NCBI GenBank assembly: GCA_037367405.1
Contig: JAZKJV010002945.1
Location: forward strand, 305,501-369,500
Source: Ottelia alismoides
Lineage: Eukaryota; Streptophyta; Magnoliopsida; Alismatales; Hydrocharitaceae
DNA: 64,000 nt
Direction of reading: 5' to 3'
Position 1 is the stretch's first letter, and the number at the start of each line of letters is the position of its first letter. Under the pieces are notes generated by a model. That model did no database searches, was not told the origin of the DNA, and saw nothing but the letters and a program-made list of their open reading frames with translations. Made by a program: the position numbers and the translations under genes. Of the stretch, positions 54,556 to 64,000 are shown one piece after another.

Positions 54556-55923
54556 ATTGAGAAAAATGATAATCCTAATATTGAACCAATTTGTGAGACC
54601 TTTCCAGACGAGTCAGTATGTTCAATTGACTCACTCATGCGGTATGCCAACATGGTGAACTATCTTGTCTCCAAGCAGGTTTCCAGGGTTGGACTAAGAG
54701 TACTATTGACAAACTGAAGCCAGATTCAAGGAGATACCATGGGATGATCCATTCCTTTTCTTTGAAGGGTCTGATTGCATTTAGAGGAGGTGTATTCTTT
54801 AGTAGGAATACCAGAGTGTCCTCACATACTCAAGGCTGGAGGACATCATTCGGGAAAGATAACAGCACACAAGGTACTCCAATGTGGATTATATTGGTTG
54901 ACTTTGTTTAGAGATGCCATTGACTTTGTACGATCATGCCCAATATGTCAAAGAATGGGAGGGATTGTTTATCAAAGAGATGAGATGCCCATGTCACCAA
55001 TGAATTTATGTGATATTTTTGATGCATGGAGATTTGATTTTTTGGATCCCTTTCCCAACACAGCAATGGACATGAGTACATCTTGTTATCAGTTGATTAT
55101 CTGTCAAGGTGGATGGAGGCTATCCCGACCTAAATCGCAGACAACAAGACTATATGTAAGTTTGTCAAGGATTACATCATTGCAAGGTTTGGGGTACCAA
55201 AGGTTTTAATTTCTGATGAGGGTAGCCACTTTATGAACAGAGAGATGTGAAAATTGGTCAAGGACTACAAGTTTGAACATAGAGTGGCCAATCTGTACCA
55301 CCCATAATCTAAAGCAATGGTAGAGGTTTCTAATAGAGAGATGAAGAAAATTCTTCAAAAGTTGGTTCGTCGTGATAGGAAGAACTGGTCTCAGCTTTTG
55401 GACCAAGTTTTGTGGGCCTATAGGACAACCTATAATACTCCACTCGGAACTTTACCTTTTAGCACAATCTATGGCAAGCCAGGCTATTTGCCCGTAGAGT
55501 TAGTTCACAAATTAGAATGGGAGATTAAGGAGGTTAATTGGAGTTGTCACCTGAGGAAGCTCTTTCATGACTTGAAGCTGAATGAGCTAGTGGAAATCTA
55601 AAACCAGGCATATAACAACAGTGTGATCTATAAGGACAAGGTCAAGAGATGGCATGATTGGCACATAAGGCATAAGACCTTTGTCCCTAGGCAGAAGGTA
55701 TGGTTGTTTAACGCAGGTTCAAGATGTTTCACATGAAACTAAAATATAAATGGATGGGTCCATGTATTGTCACAGATGTTCACAACAATGGAATTGTTGA
55801 CATTGCACATCTCTGAGATAACACGCAGACATTTTCAATGAACATGTAGCTGCTGAAGCATTATGTTGATTCTAAAGAACATCAACTTCATGTAGAGCGA
55901 ACACTTCGAAGACACATCAGATA
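54556..55923 (+). pseudogene. Z integrase
   Basis: The zinc-binding N-terminus is visible at 54790-54960 (KAGGHHSGKITAHKVLQCG, then FVRSCPICQRMG). The core follows with shifts: FDAWRFDFLDPFPNT keeps the first Asp, KVLISDEGSHFMNREM the second, and VEVSNREMKKIL the Glu, so the D-D-E residues survive. NWSQLLDQVLWAYRTTYNTP, PGYLPVELVHKLEW and KRWHDWHIRHKTF complete the gypsy integrase. C-terminal traces (KMFHMKLKYKWMGPCIV) run to about 55923. Several stops and frameshifts make it non-functional. Confidence 0.82.
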
Positions 55924-56077
55924 ACCCTAAATGAAGAAAAGCAGTCGAACACCATCTGCACATATTCATCTTTATTCTTCACTCATTCTCTTGTTCATTC
56001 TCTTGTTCATTCTATTTGTACATTCTCTAGATCTCATCGGACCCCCACCTCGTCTTCCATGTTTAGTATGAACTGAG

Positions 56078-56298
56078 CCTAAGTATGGGGGGGCGATGCC
56101 CTTTGTACATACCCTTCTCATCCACTTCTTCTCTTATCCGCCCCATTCTTGTTATTTTTATATACTAAAGCCTAAGTATAGGAGGGTGAGTCAGCTTCTA
56201 TTTTCTTTTCTTTTTCATTCTCGTATACTTATCTCGAGCTACAGCTTCTTTGTGCTTCTTGTGCTCTGAGAACATAGCACTAGCTAAGTATAGGGGGA
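56078..56298 (+). repeat. Stem-loop array with PPT-like motif (Z)
   Basis: GCCTAAGTATGGGGGGG (56077-56093), GCCTAAGTATAGGAGGG (56170-56186) and GCTAAGTATAGGGGG (56283-56297). The last follows a CTTGTGCTCTGAGAACATAGCAC hairpin, as in X. Its presence in a pol-carrying element shows the array is not limited to the non-autonomous forms. Confidence 0.8.
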
Positions 56299-57404
56299 TG
56301 TATACTTTGTATATATTTTATATTTTACCCATATCTTGTACTTTCACTTAAGTCTATATCTTATTTATGGGAAGGGTAACTAATTTGTAAAATCTGTTAA
56401 ATCTAAAAAACTTTTGAGAAAAGGGCTTCTTTTTCACTCTTGCATATCATCTTTTCATTCATAAAAAACTAAAAAGAAAAAACATTTTGCAATATTGCAC
56501 TTCATGCATCTCCATGGTAAAAAGTCTGTGGGTTCTGAATCAAGTTATGAGAAGAAACCGAGAGTGGTCTTGACTTGATCTTAATCCACCTAATTTTTAG
56601 AGGACCTTCACTGAGAAATAGGACTTTAGAAACTTCGGGTCTTTGACTTAATTCTTTGAGTTCCTCATGACAATGTGAGAACATTGACTCTTAGTGTCTA
56701 ACCCAGTTGCCTCATTCTGGGTACGACTCTAGAATAGGGAATTAATCTGTACTCTCGTACTATGCACTTATCTCACTCAAATAGGGTATTGGAAGACTAT
56801 ATGAGTCTCTTTTTTTGTTAGCGTGGGCATCTAATGACCGGAGTACGGGTTGAAATAAAGCTTCGGATGAGGGATAGATTGTTGGCACAATTTTTTCTAA
56901 GACCTTAAAACATGTGTGGAAAGAAAGATTGTATATCCGTAGGGTCACAAAAGATTCTTCCAGAGCAACCAAAAATCCATACAACAAGAAGCCAAATACC
57001 AAATAAATATTTGACCAAATAGGTCCAAGCTTCAGACAACCTGCAAATTTTAGTGAAGACTTGGCTAAACTAGACGGGTTCACAAAGAGATGTTGCTACA
57101 CTGGCCACACTCCAAGGGCTAACACCCTTCACCCACATGAGACAGTTGTTTAATGTTCATGGAGTATTCTTTGGGAGGAGGATTGATCTAAGATGACTTC
57201 TGAGTTGAAACTGTTACAATGATGTGTAGAACTTGGAGTCTATTGGTTTTAAAATTTTTAATTCTCAAAGGAGTCCTGCCAAACTATTAATCTAAAGGTC
57301 GGGTCTAGCTCCATTTTCACCTTTTTTTTCTAATGATATTTGTATGGAACCCACACTCATTTCACCTCTTCATTTCTTTAGTTGCTCGGGGACGAGCAAG
57401 GTTT
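56299..57404 (+). other. Z 3' untranslated internal region
   Basis: No gene. Long stretches align with X 11956-13218 (for example GGTTGAAATAAAGCTTCGG at about 56848), which anchors the relationship between X and Z. Confidence 0.65.
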
Positions 57405-57420
57405 CAATATAGGGAGTTAT
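57405..57420 (+). other. Z polypurine tract (decayed)
   Basis: CAATATAGGGAGTTAT after CGGGGACGAGCAAGGTTT, immediately before the 3' LTR. It corresponds to AAGTATAGGGGGA in X. Confidence 0.65.
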
Positions 57421-60400
57421 TGACTCTATGATTCATCACTCTAATTAGCTAAAAATAGAGCTTCATCCCAAGAAATTTAGGTTCATTTGCATGTTAACTT
57501 CATAAAATTAACTTTCAGGTGCTTGTAAATAATTTGTGTAAACTAACACTTCATATCGCATTCATAATCATCCATGCATTTTTACCTAACTTCATGTATT
57601 TTAATTAATTTATGCTAATTCTAATTGACCTATAACCAACTCCATTATGTGCAAATCACTAATCTTAACCAATAAAAAATCATAAAAAAATGTTAACTTG
57701 TACGTATGTGAAGTAATCTCAAACCCAAATCTCAGAAAAGATAAACGAAAATGTTGATATCTAGCTCATACAATGTCCAAATACACCCTACTCACTTTTG
57801 AATTAATGTACATTCAAAAATCTACAAATCAAGAGCAGATTCAAAACAATTGGAGTCCATTTGTGAAAATTGGATTTTAGGACCTAACTACGCATTGTGT
57901 ATTTTTATTGATTTTTGACTCATCATTTCATGTGCATATTTCATTCATTTTAATTATTTTCTTGTTCATTTTTTTAATTCATTCATAATTTTAATGAAAT
58001 ATATAAAAATCAAAATATAAAAAATCATAAAAGCAATAAAAATGATATGTTCTGACTTGAACTTGTTCACCTAATCTACTTTTACATAATTAACCTCCCT
58101 AATTTTTCTGACCTATTTAAAACCCATAAAAATTCCAGAAAAATCACATTTGAGTCCATTTCATCATTTTATAATATGTGGTATTTTTACATGCATTTAT
58201 TTATCATATGAAAATTAAATAAAATTTTAAAACTAGAAATTTATATTTTATATACATAAAATATCACCAAAGAAATCATATCTTGCATTCTGCATTTCAT
58301 TGGCAATAAGTCTTTCATGAGTATTGTAGATCATAACTAGAGGCACATTTTCCGTGTTGAGAACTTTTGCATCTAAGTCCATTTGATATTTTTAGTATAT
58401 TTATTTTTTCATTTTCTTGCATTGGTCAAACTTCTGGTCAAATTCTGCGCCACTTGACATCATCGTATTTATCCACCAACAGTTGGTCAACCCGCCCTCC
58501 TTACATGCCTAACGTGAGGGCCCTCTTCCTCCTTGCTCTCTATTGTGTTGCCTATGCCTTCCTTTTCTGATCCATCATCCAACACAACTCCTTCCAAGGA
58601 CCTTATCCCTAGCGACCCACTAACCTCCCTATCTCATCCCTTTTAGGCCAAGTCATGTCCTCTAATGTCTTGTACCCATCTTCGATCATAGAAACCTAAA
58701 GGTCATTACATCGCTCCCTCTATCCCAACACCCAATAACCTGCAACAACTTCCCCCTATCTTATCTCCTCCGACAAACCATCCAACCACCCGCCCTTACT
58801 CGTTGTTACAACCATTATCCTTAATCGCCCTATCCTCCTCTTAAATTCTTTCCTATTTAAATGCCCCTATCGGGTCTCAAGCAGGGCATCCACCATCTGT
58901 CATCAACAGCTTCTACAAGAGGATCACCTTCGGGGTGACAGCCTGGACATCCTCTCTCCTCCTAGTAGTGATCCAAGGCCTCTAGGTCTTGATGCAGCAT
59001 GCTCCTCCGTCAAGCACATAATCCTACTCCGACCATTCCCTTTGATTGTTGAGCCTTCATTCCCATGCAACCCATCTTCGTCATCCTCTTTATCACTCTT
59101 CTCCGCCTTCTTCATTTCCTCCTTTGATTCATCTCTGTATTCCTTCATTTATTTTGTTCAAACACGCTCAAATAAATCACCTTCCTCCGTTCACATCTGC
59201 CTCGACTACCACTTGCATGATTACCACTGCCTCGTGTCGTCAGTGCCATCTGCCCGCACAGTTGTGGGGAACTTCTGCGCCAGCCACCTTCCTTGTCATC
59301 GGCCATCTCCCATCCGTCTTCACCGGTCCATGAGAACCACTACCCCATGGCGGACTCCTCATTCTTTGCCTCTTCCTTGGCCGAGTCTCAACCGCCATAA
59401 TCACACTCCTCCAGAAGATACAACGGTCTTGACTTTTGACTTGCACCGCCCAACAAAGATTGCCCAGTCAACTTCATCTGTTCGTATACCACCGATGACC
59501 ATTGGCTGGATGTCGGCCAAGAGGAAGGATTAGGTTCATCCTCTTGCCACCGTGCACTGATCGCCTTCAACATCACCCCTAGTCGTTAGCCTCAACTTCG
59601 TCGCACCAGGCGGTTGAGTGAATCATCCATCGCGGACCAGCTACGCCAGCGACCGCCTCGCACCACCTAGTCGCTCCACCTCGGGCCACACCTCCCTTGG
59701 CTCACGAACCTCCTTTATCCCCCTACATGTGCTCTACATGTGAGGGCAGGGTCATTTGTAAGGTGACTCCCGTGATTCCCACATCTTGCATCTGCATCCA
59801 TCTCCATAAAGGTACATGTAAGGCACGTGTCCTAGGCGTGCATGTGCAAGGACGCCTGGGCCCTCCTCTTCAATCATAAGCAAGCCCTTGTTCTAGTAGG
59901 GCACGTGTGTAGCATGTACCCCTTTAAAAAATTGCATAAATATCCCTCAGGGGTTTTGGTAGTTACACATATATCCATGCACTTGCACTTTTCTGTTTAT
60001 TTTGTTTTATGAATTTGCATTGAGACCCATGTGTTCCTCCTACCATTTGAACATTATTTGACATTATTTTATTTAGTAAAAATCGACACTTCATTCTTCA
60101 ACTAATTCTTTACATTGTGGCATGTGCTTTTTTTAATATCAATAGTTATTTAATTATTGATATTCCTCTGAAAAATTACATATTTTACTCACTTTGTGCT
60201 CTGAAATTCATATTAAATTAACCATGCTAAAAAATACCAAAAATTGCACGTACTTGATTTAGTTATGCCCAAAAATCCTTGCATTTACATACATATTCTA
60301 TTTTTAAAATTCATTTGTGATTTTATAGTAATTAATTTTTAATAAGTATAAAACTCCACATTTTTAGGGTTTAAGAGTTTTCTGAGATAGATCACATAAT

Positions 60401-60907
60401 GATATATCTTAGATAGTTTTATTCCTTGAAAATAAGTACGTTTTATATTTATTATAATTAATTATCTAGATTCACATTGTTTGCATTCATAAATTCATTA
60501 ACAATTTGCATTAGAAAAGTCCAAAAAAGTTACAGTGCACTCATTTCAGCATTTTTACATCTTGGCAAGTTTCATAATTTTTGTATAATGTTTGATTGAT
60601 ATTTGCATTTTAGTCCATTAAATTGGCCAGTTTTGCATTCTCATCCTTAAATTGCATCAAAATATCAAAAATCCGCATCAAAAACCATGCTCGAAATCTG
60701 ATAGACTTAAAATTAGGCTATTCCTTTGCCACCTTGAGTTAATCATGGGACTTGTCCAGGTTAAATAAAAAAACCACCTTTACTTTAATTGAATTAATTA
60801 ATTATGGTTCACTTCTTGATTGATTCTGACTGCCTGACTGCGACATGACAATACATATATATTTATTAATTTTCAACAACTAACTGGGTTAAATTTAGGA
60901 TTCATCA
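57421..60907 (+). repeat. Z 3' LTR (3.49 kb)
   Basis: It starts TGACTCTATGATTCATCA (decayed terminal palindrome) and ends GGATTCATCA at 60907. It contains a TATA-like CCTATTTAAATGCCCC (58852-58866), a pyrimidine-rich domain with spurious frames (59042-59533), and CACGTG-type sites near 59826 and 59902. The first bases after it (GCTCT, 60908-60912) are the expected right target duplication; the left partner is outside the window. Confidence 0.82.
58852..58866 (+). promoter_or_regulatory. TATA box of the Z 3' LTR
   Basis: CCTATTTAAATGCCC, preceded by a CCTCCTCTT pyrimidine tract as in G1 and the solo LTR. Confidence 0.5.
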
Positions 60908-62449
60908 GCTCTCTACCGCTTCAACTGAGGTGAACAATGTAAGGTGCAGGTGTTCAAGCAAGGTCGTTATCAACAAGAGTCGTGTGTGTGTTCCAAAATA
61001 TTATACTTAGGTAGTCAAGATGACACAAAATCAAGTATCATGATCTCAATTAATTAAGCTAGCAGACCTGAAGTATCTCAATCACAATTCATATAAGGTT
61101 CATATGACTACGTAGATTAAGGTCCAACAAAGCTCTAATCTTCAGATGTATTTAGACTCGTTCAATTATCGAACTCAGTCTGAAAAATACAAATGCTATG
61201 TACGATGCAAGAAAGTATTTTTGTGATGCAATTGTTCTGGTTTTGAACTTTTTATAGTTTTTTGAAAAAGTTTTGAAATTTTTATGTAGTTTTGAAAAAG
61301 ATTTTGCAAATATTTTTTGGATTTTTCATTTGCAACTTTTTAGGTCTTTTTTAAAAATAAAAAGTTTTAAACAAAGGGCGTACGTGTAGATATTTACATG
61401 GGAGTGCATCTTGTTATTTACAAGAATTAGGATTTAGGCATTTATAGATTTGTATATACAAAGATTATAAAGGATTTTTATTTGCTTAATTATGTACATA
61501 GTTCTCAAAATAATTTGAAAAGAACTTCACAATATTTTCAAAACTTTTTTTTTCAAACTAATTTGACAAATAGTTTTTATAAATATTTACAAACATTGAA
61601 AATTATTTTGCAAAGATTTTTCAAATAGTATTTATAGATTTTTTAAAATATGTTTGCAACCATTTTCAAAAACTATTTGCAAATAGATTTTCAAAACATT
61701 TTATTCTAGATAAAGAAAAGGAATTTTTACAAACAAAACATTTTGCAAAGGTTGAAAATTTTCATAAAACATTTTCCAAACATATTTCAAAAATATTTTC
61801 AAACCATTTTCCAACATTTTTCAAAAGTATTTTTAACCTGATTTATTAACTAGTATGTACAAAGAGTTTTATGTGTTTTAATTGTTATTAATTATCATAT
61901 TATTAAAATTACAAAAGTACAAATTATGACAAAAGTATATACAATGTATATATGACCCCCCCTATATTTAGCTTGAGCTATGTCATCATATATTAGAGAG
62001 ATAAAGATAAGATACAATGCGTGTTGAGTATATATGAGCCTATATTACAATGACTAAAGAATACTGAATCAATGAATGAGAAGTCAACTGTACCCCTTAT
62101 ATGAAGGATGGAAATAATCCTAAGTATAGCAGATTGTATCTACATGCAAGGAGGGTTGAGGGTGGGAATAAATAGATCATCAACTTGGCCCGTCCCCCCC
62201 CATACTTAGGTTCAAATATCCATAAGTATAGACAGAATACTGAGTCGAGGGAACATGTGAGGGATCAAAGAATGAACAAATTGGGGTACTCATCCCCCCT
62301 ATATAGGACAATGTATTTCCTAAGTATAACAGTGATGAAAGGGGTGAATACCTTTTTGAAAGATAGAAGGAAAATGAAACAAAAAAATAAAAGAAGAAAA
62401 CCAAAGATATTATTGTGATTTTGTGCTTTAAGTGTTTGATCCATTTATC
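60908..62449 (-). other. W 3' untranslated region with stem-loop motifs
   Basis: AT-rich, with many TTTTCAAA-type runs at 61240-61850 and no credible gene. Minus-strand PPT-like motifs lie at 61955-61970 (CCCCCCCTATATTTAG on the plus strand), 62194-62230 (CCCCCCATACTTAGG, then CATAAGTAT) and 62293-62328 (CCCCCCTATATAGG...CCTAAGTAT). Confidence 0.65.
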
Positions 62450-63364
62450 TTGGCAGATCATCTTGAGATATCATATGAATCGAATAAACAACAGATGTGA
62501 ATTATCTGGCTATATGTATGGCTTCATCAATTATCTATTTACCACAAAGGGTTGTGTGTTAGATGATGGTTCTGATATCAAGATACTTCCATTACAACGC
62601 ACAGTGTGGATGATGTACAGTCTTGTCTACTTGCTCTTCAGTTTGCGAGGGAAGATTTTTAACGATGTGTCAAATAGCCACACCTTTCGTCCATGCTCAA
62701 AAGTCTTCCTTCGGATGTGTTTATCATGCCATTTCTTTACTTTCCCATTTTACATAAGGTTGATGTCATATGCATAGTCTCTGAATTCAAGTAGCTGGTT
62801 TAAATCAACTTTTCAATGTTTTCTTTCTTTCTCGGTATCCAAATTGCATAGGTTCAATACCCATAATGATTTGTGAATCAATTCCACTGGCATATGACAT
62901 AGTTTGCCATAAACAAGGTGGTAGGGAGACATGCCAAGTGGAGACTTGTACATTGCGTGAAACACCCAAAGAACTAGGTCTAAGAGTTGGGACCAATTCT
63001 TCCTATCTAGTTGTACAAGTTTCTACAGAATAGTCCTGATCTCCCTGTTTGAACATTCAACTAATCCATTTGATTCTAGGTGGTACAGCGTCGTGACATG
63101 ATGATCGATGTTGTATTCCGTGGTTAGCTTCTTGGCATCTCTGTTTATGAAGTGGTTTCCACCATCTGATATAGGGATTTTTGGAATTCCAAATCGTGAG
63201 ATGAAGTTTTCCTGAAGGAACTTGCACACTGTTGTTGTCAATGGTTCGGGCAAGGATAGATTCCACCCATCGGCTAACATCATCAGCAGACAGCAGGATG
63301 TAGTCATAAACATGACTGTTAGGGAACGGGCCCATAAAGTTGATGCTTAAGGCGTCAAACATCT
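62450..63364 (-). pseudogene. W integrase core and C-terminus
   Basis: On the minus strand from 63364: FDALSINFMGPFPNSHVYDYILLSADDVSRWVES. The first catalytic Asp (family GIDFMGPFP) is Asn. After a frameshift come CKFLQENFISRFGIPKIPISDGGNHF with the second Asp, and GLVECSNREIRTIL with the Glu. Then NWSQLLDLVLWVFHAMYKSP, PVELIHKSLW and KKWHDKHIRRKTFE in changing frames, reaching about 62470. Decayed and non-functional. Confidence 0.8.
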
Positions 63365-63371
63365 CGGATAC

Positions 63372-64000
63372 CTAGATGTACTTTAGGAGCATTGTGTATC
63401 TAGAGTTGATATTTCCACCCACTCTTTGGCAGTCAATACAACTCTTGATGTAATAAGGTGCATCCTTGAACAAAATTGGTAACCAACGGCCACATTGAAG
63501 CGCTTTTGTTGTCGTTCTCTTCCCAGAATGGTATCCACCAGCTTTAAGCTTACGACAGTGGTTGAGGACACTGGTTATTTCCTCATGATGTATGCACCTC
63601 CTCCAAATGCAGTCTGCTTCCTCACAGAATAATTGTGGTTCTTCCCACTGGTAGAAATGAATGTCTGCCAAGAACTTGTCTCTCTTGATCTTTAGCCAGT
63701 CTGCCAGCGTTTTTGTGGAGACGAAGTAATTCACGATATCGGCATACCATGGGAGTGAGGTAACAGAAAGGACAGCTTCATATGGAAAAGTTTTAATGAT
63801 AGGAATGATGGCTTGATCATGAGCTTCTATCTTTAGTATTCTAGAAAGGTCATCTACCACCATATTCTTGACTCCAAGTTTGTCACAGTTTGAGGTTGAA
63901 TTCCTGGAGGAGAAGGATCCATCCGATCAGACACGGTTTAGCATCCTTCTTGCTTTGTAAGTACTGAATGGAGGAGTGATCGATATAGACAATTACTTTG
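63372..64000 (-). pseudogene. W RNase H C-terminus and integrase zinc domain
   Basis: From the window edge on the minus strand: [29 protein letters not shown], then VVDDLSRI, the RNase H end, with a break near 63880. The frame at 63863-63372 (163 codons) continues into the integrase N-terminus: a His pair region (IHHEEITSVLNHCRKLKAGG), HSGKRTTTKALQCG, and CIDCQRVGG with the two zinc-binding Cys. The RT lies beyond the right edge. Confidence 0.8.

Larger units (their letters stand above)
51137..60907 (+). mobile_element. Element Z: autonomous-type Athila/Tat-like gypsy element, 3' part
   Basis: Y is inserted at 51136/51137, so the Z 5' LTR and gag start lie left of the window. Present here are a gag remnant, PR-RT-RH-INT (52225-55923), the stem-loop array (56078-56298), the 3' untranslated region, the PPT and a 3' LTR of 3.49 kb ending at 60907. 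The order PR-RT-RH-INT and the SINLLP, LGYVGFYQRFI and WAYRT motifs mark a Ty3/gypsy element. All genes are broken. Confidence 0.88.
60908..64000 (-). mobile_element. Element W: Athila/Tat-like gypsy element hosting Z
   Basis: Minus-strand gypsy element cut by the window's right edge (upstream pol missing) and interrupted on its 3' side by Z at 60907/60908. It holds integrase and RNase H remnants and the same stem-loop-bearing 3' untranslated region as the other elements. Confidence 0.8.

Noticed and set aside
1..64000. Host protein-coding gene, tRNA or rRNA
   Set aside because: Every stretch could be assigned to an element part. No intron-exon gene structure, tRNA cloverleaf or rRNA sequence was recognised. 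The PBS sites are tRNA-complementary but only 13-18 bases long.

Overview
The window is plant nuclear DNA, most likely from a flowering plant with a large, repeat-rich genome. I find no host gene, tRNA, rRNA or CRISPR array. Essentially every base can be assigned to LTR retrotransposons inserted into one another. The evidence is LTR termini, target-site duplications (TSDs), primer-binding sites (PBS: an iMet-type site in one copia element, 18-base sites of the TGGCGCCGTTGCCGGGGA type in the gypsy elements), polypurine tracts (PPT), and decayed protease (PR), reverse transcriptase (RT), RNase H (RH) and integrase (INT) reading frames. The species cannot be named from the sequence.

I use working names. 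W (minus strand, right edge, 60908-64000) is an Athila/Tat-like gypsy element. Z (plus, 51137-60907) is a second gypsy element with pol and a 3.5 kb 3' LTR, inserted in W. Y (minus) is a non-coding large-LTR element inserted in Z; its 5' LTR is 48072-51136. X (plus, 36283-46351, TSD GCTAG) sits in the Y internal region. C (minus) is a copia element inserted in the Y 3' LTR. G1 (plus, 15299-26312) is a non-coding large-LTR element inserted in the copia pol of C, with TSD ATAGC/ATGGC. A solo LTR of the X type (minus, 21502-24418, TSD CCCTC) is inserted in the 3' LTR of G1. The deepest path is six levels: W > Z > Y > C > G1 > solo LTR.

On top of the nesting lies a tandem segmental duplication of about 30.14 kb. 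The right copy is 14503-44644. The left copy occupies 1-14500 and continues off the left edge. The junction, about 14500/14503, joins the middle of the X 3' LTR to the middle of the C 3' LTR with about 2 bp of filler. This explains why 1-14500 reappears at 30159-44644 with roughly 1-2% divergence.

The most unusual content is in X and its relatives. (1) X has no recognisable gag capsid domain, RT, RH or INT. It carries a broken frame made of an unfamiliar acidic N-terminal region, a decayed aspartic protease, and an unfamiliar tail with two ~50-residue repeats and a Ser/Glu/Asp-rich end. (2) The gypsy-type elements share an array of stem-loops, several ending in a PPT-like CCTAAGTATAGGGGG, upstream of the true PPT. 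(3) Their LTRs begin with a palindrome that repeats the LTR end sequence ATTCATCA. (4) The X 5' LTR lost about 2 kb, and an 84 bp copy of the element's own coding sequence lies in its place. All recognisable polymerase genes are dead by stops, frameshifts or catalytic substitutions.
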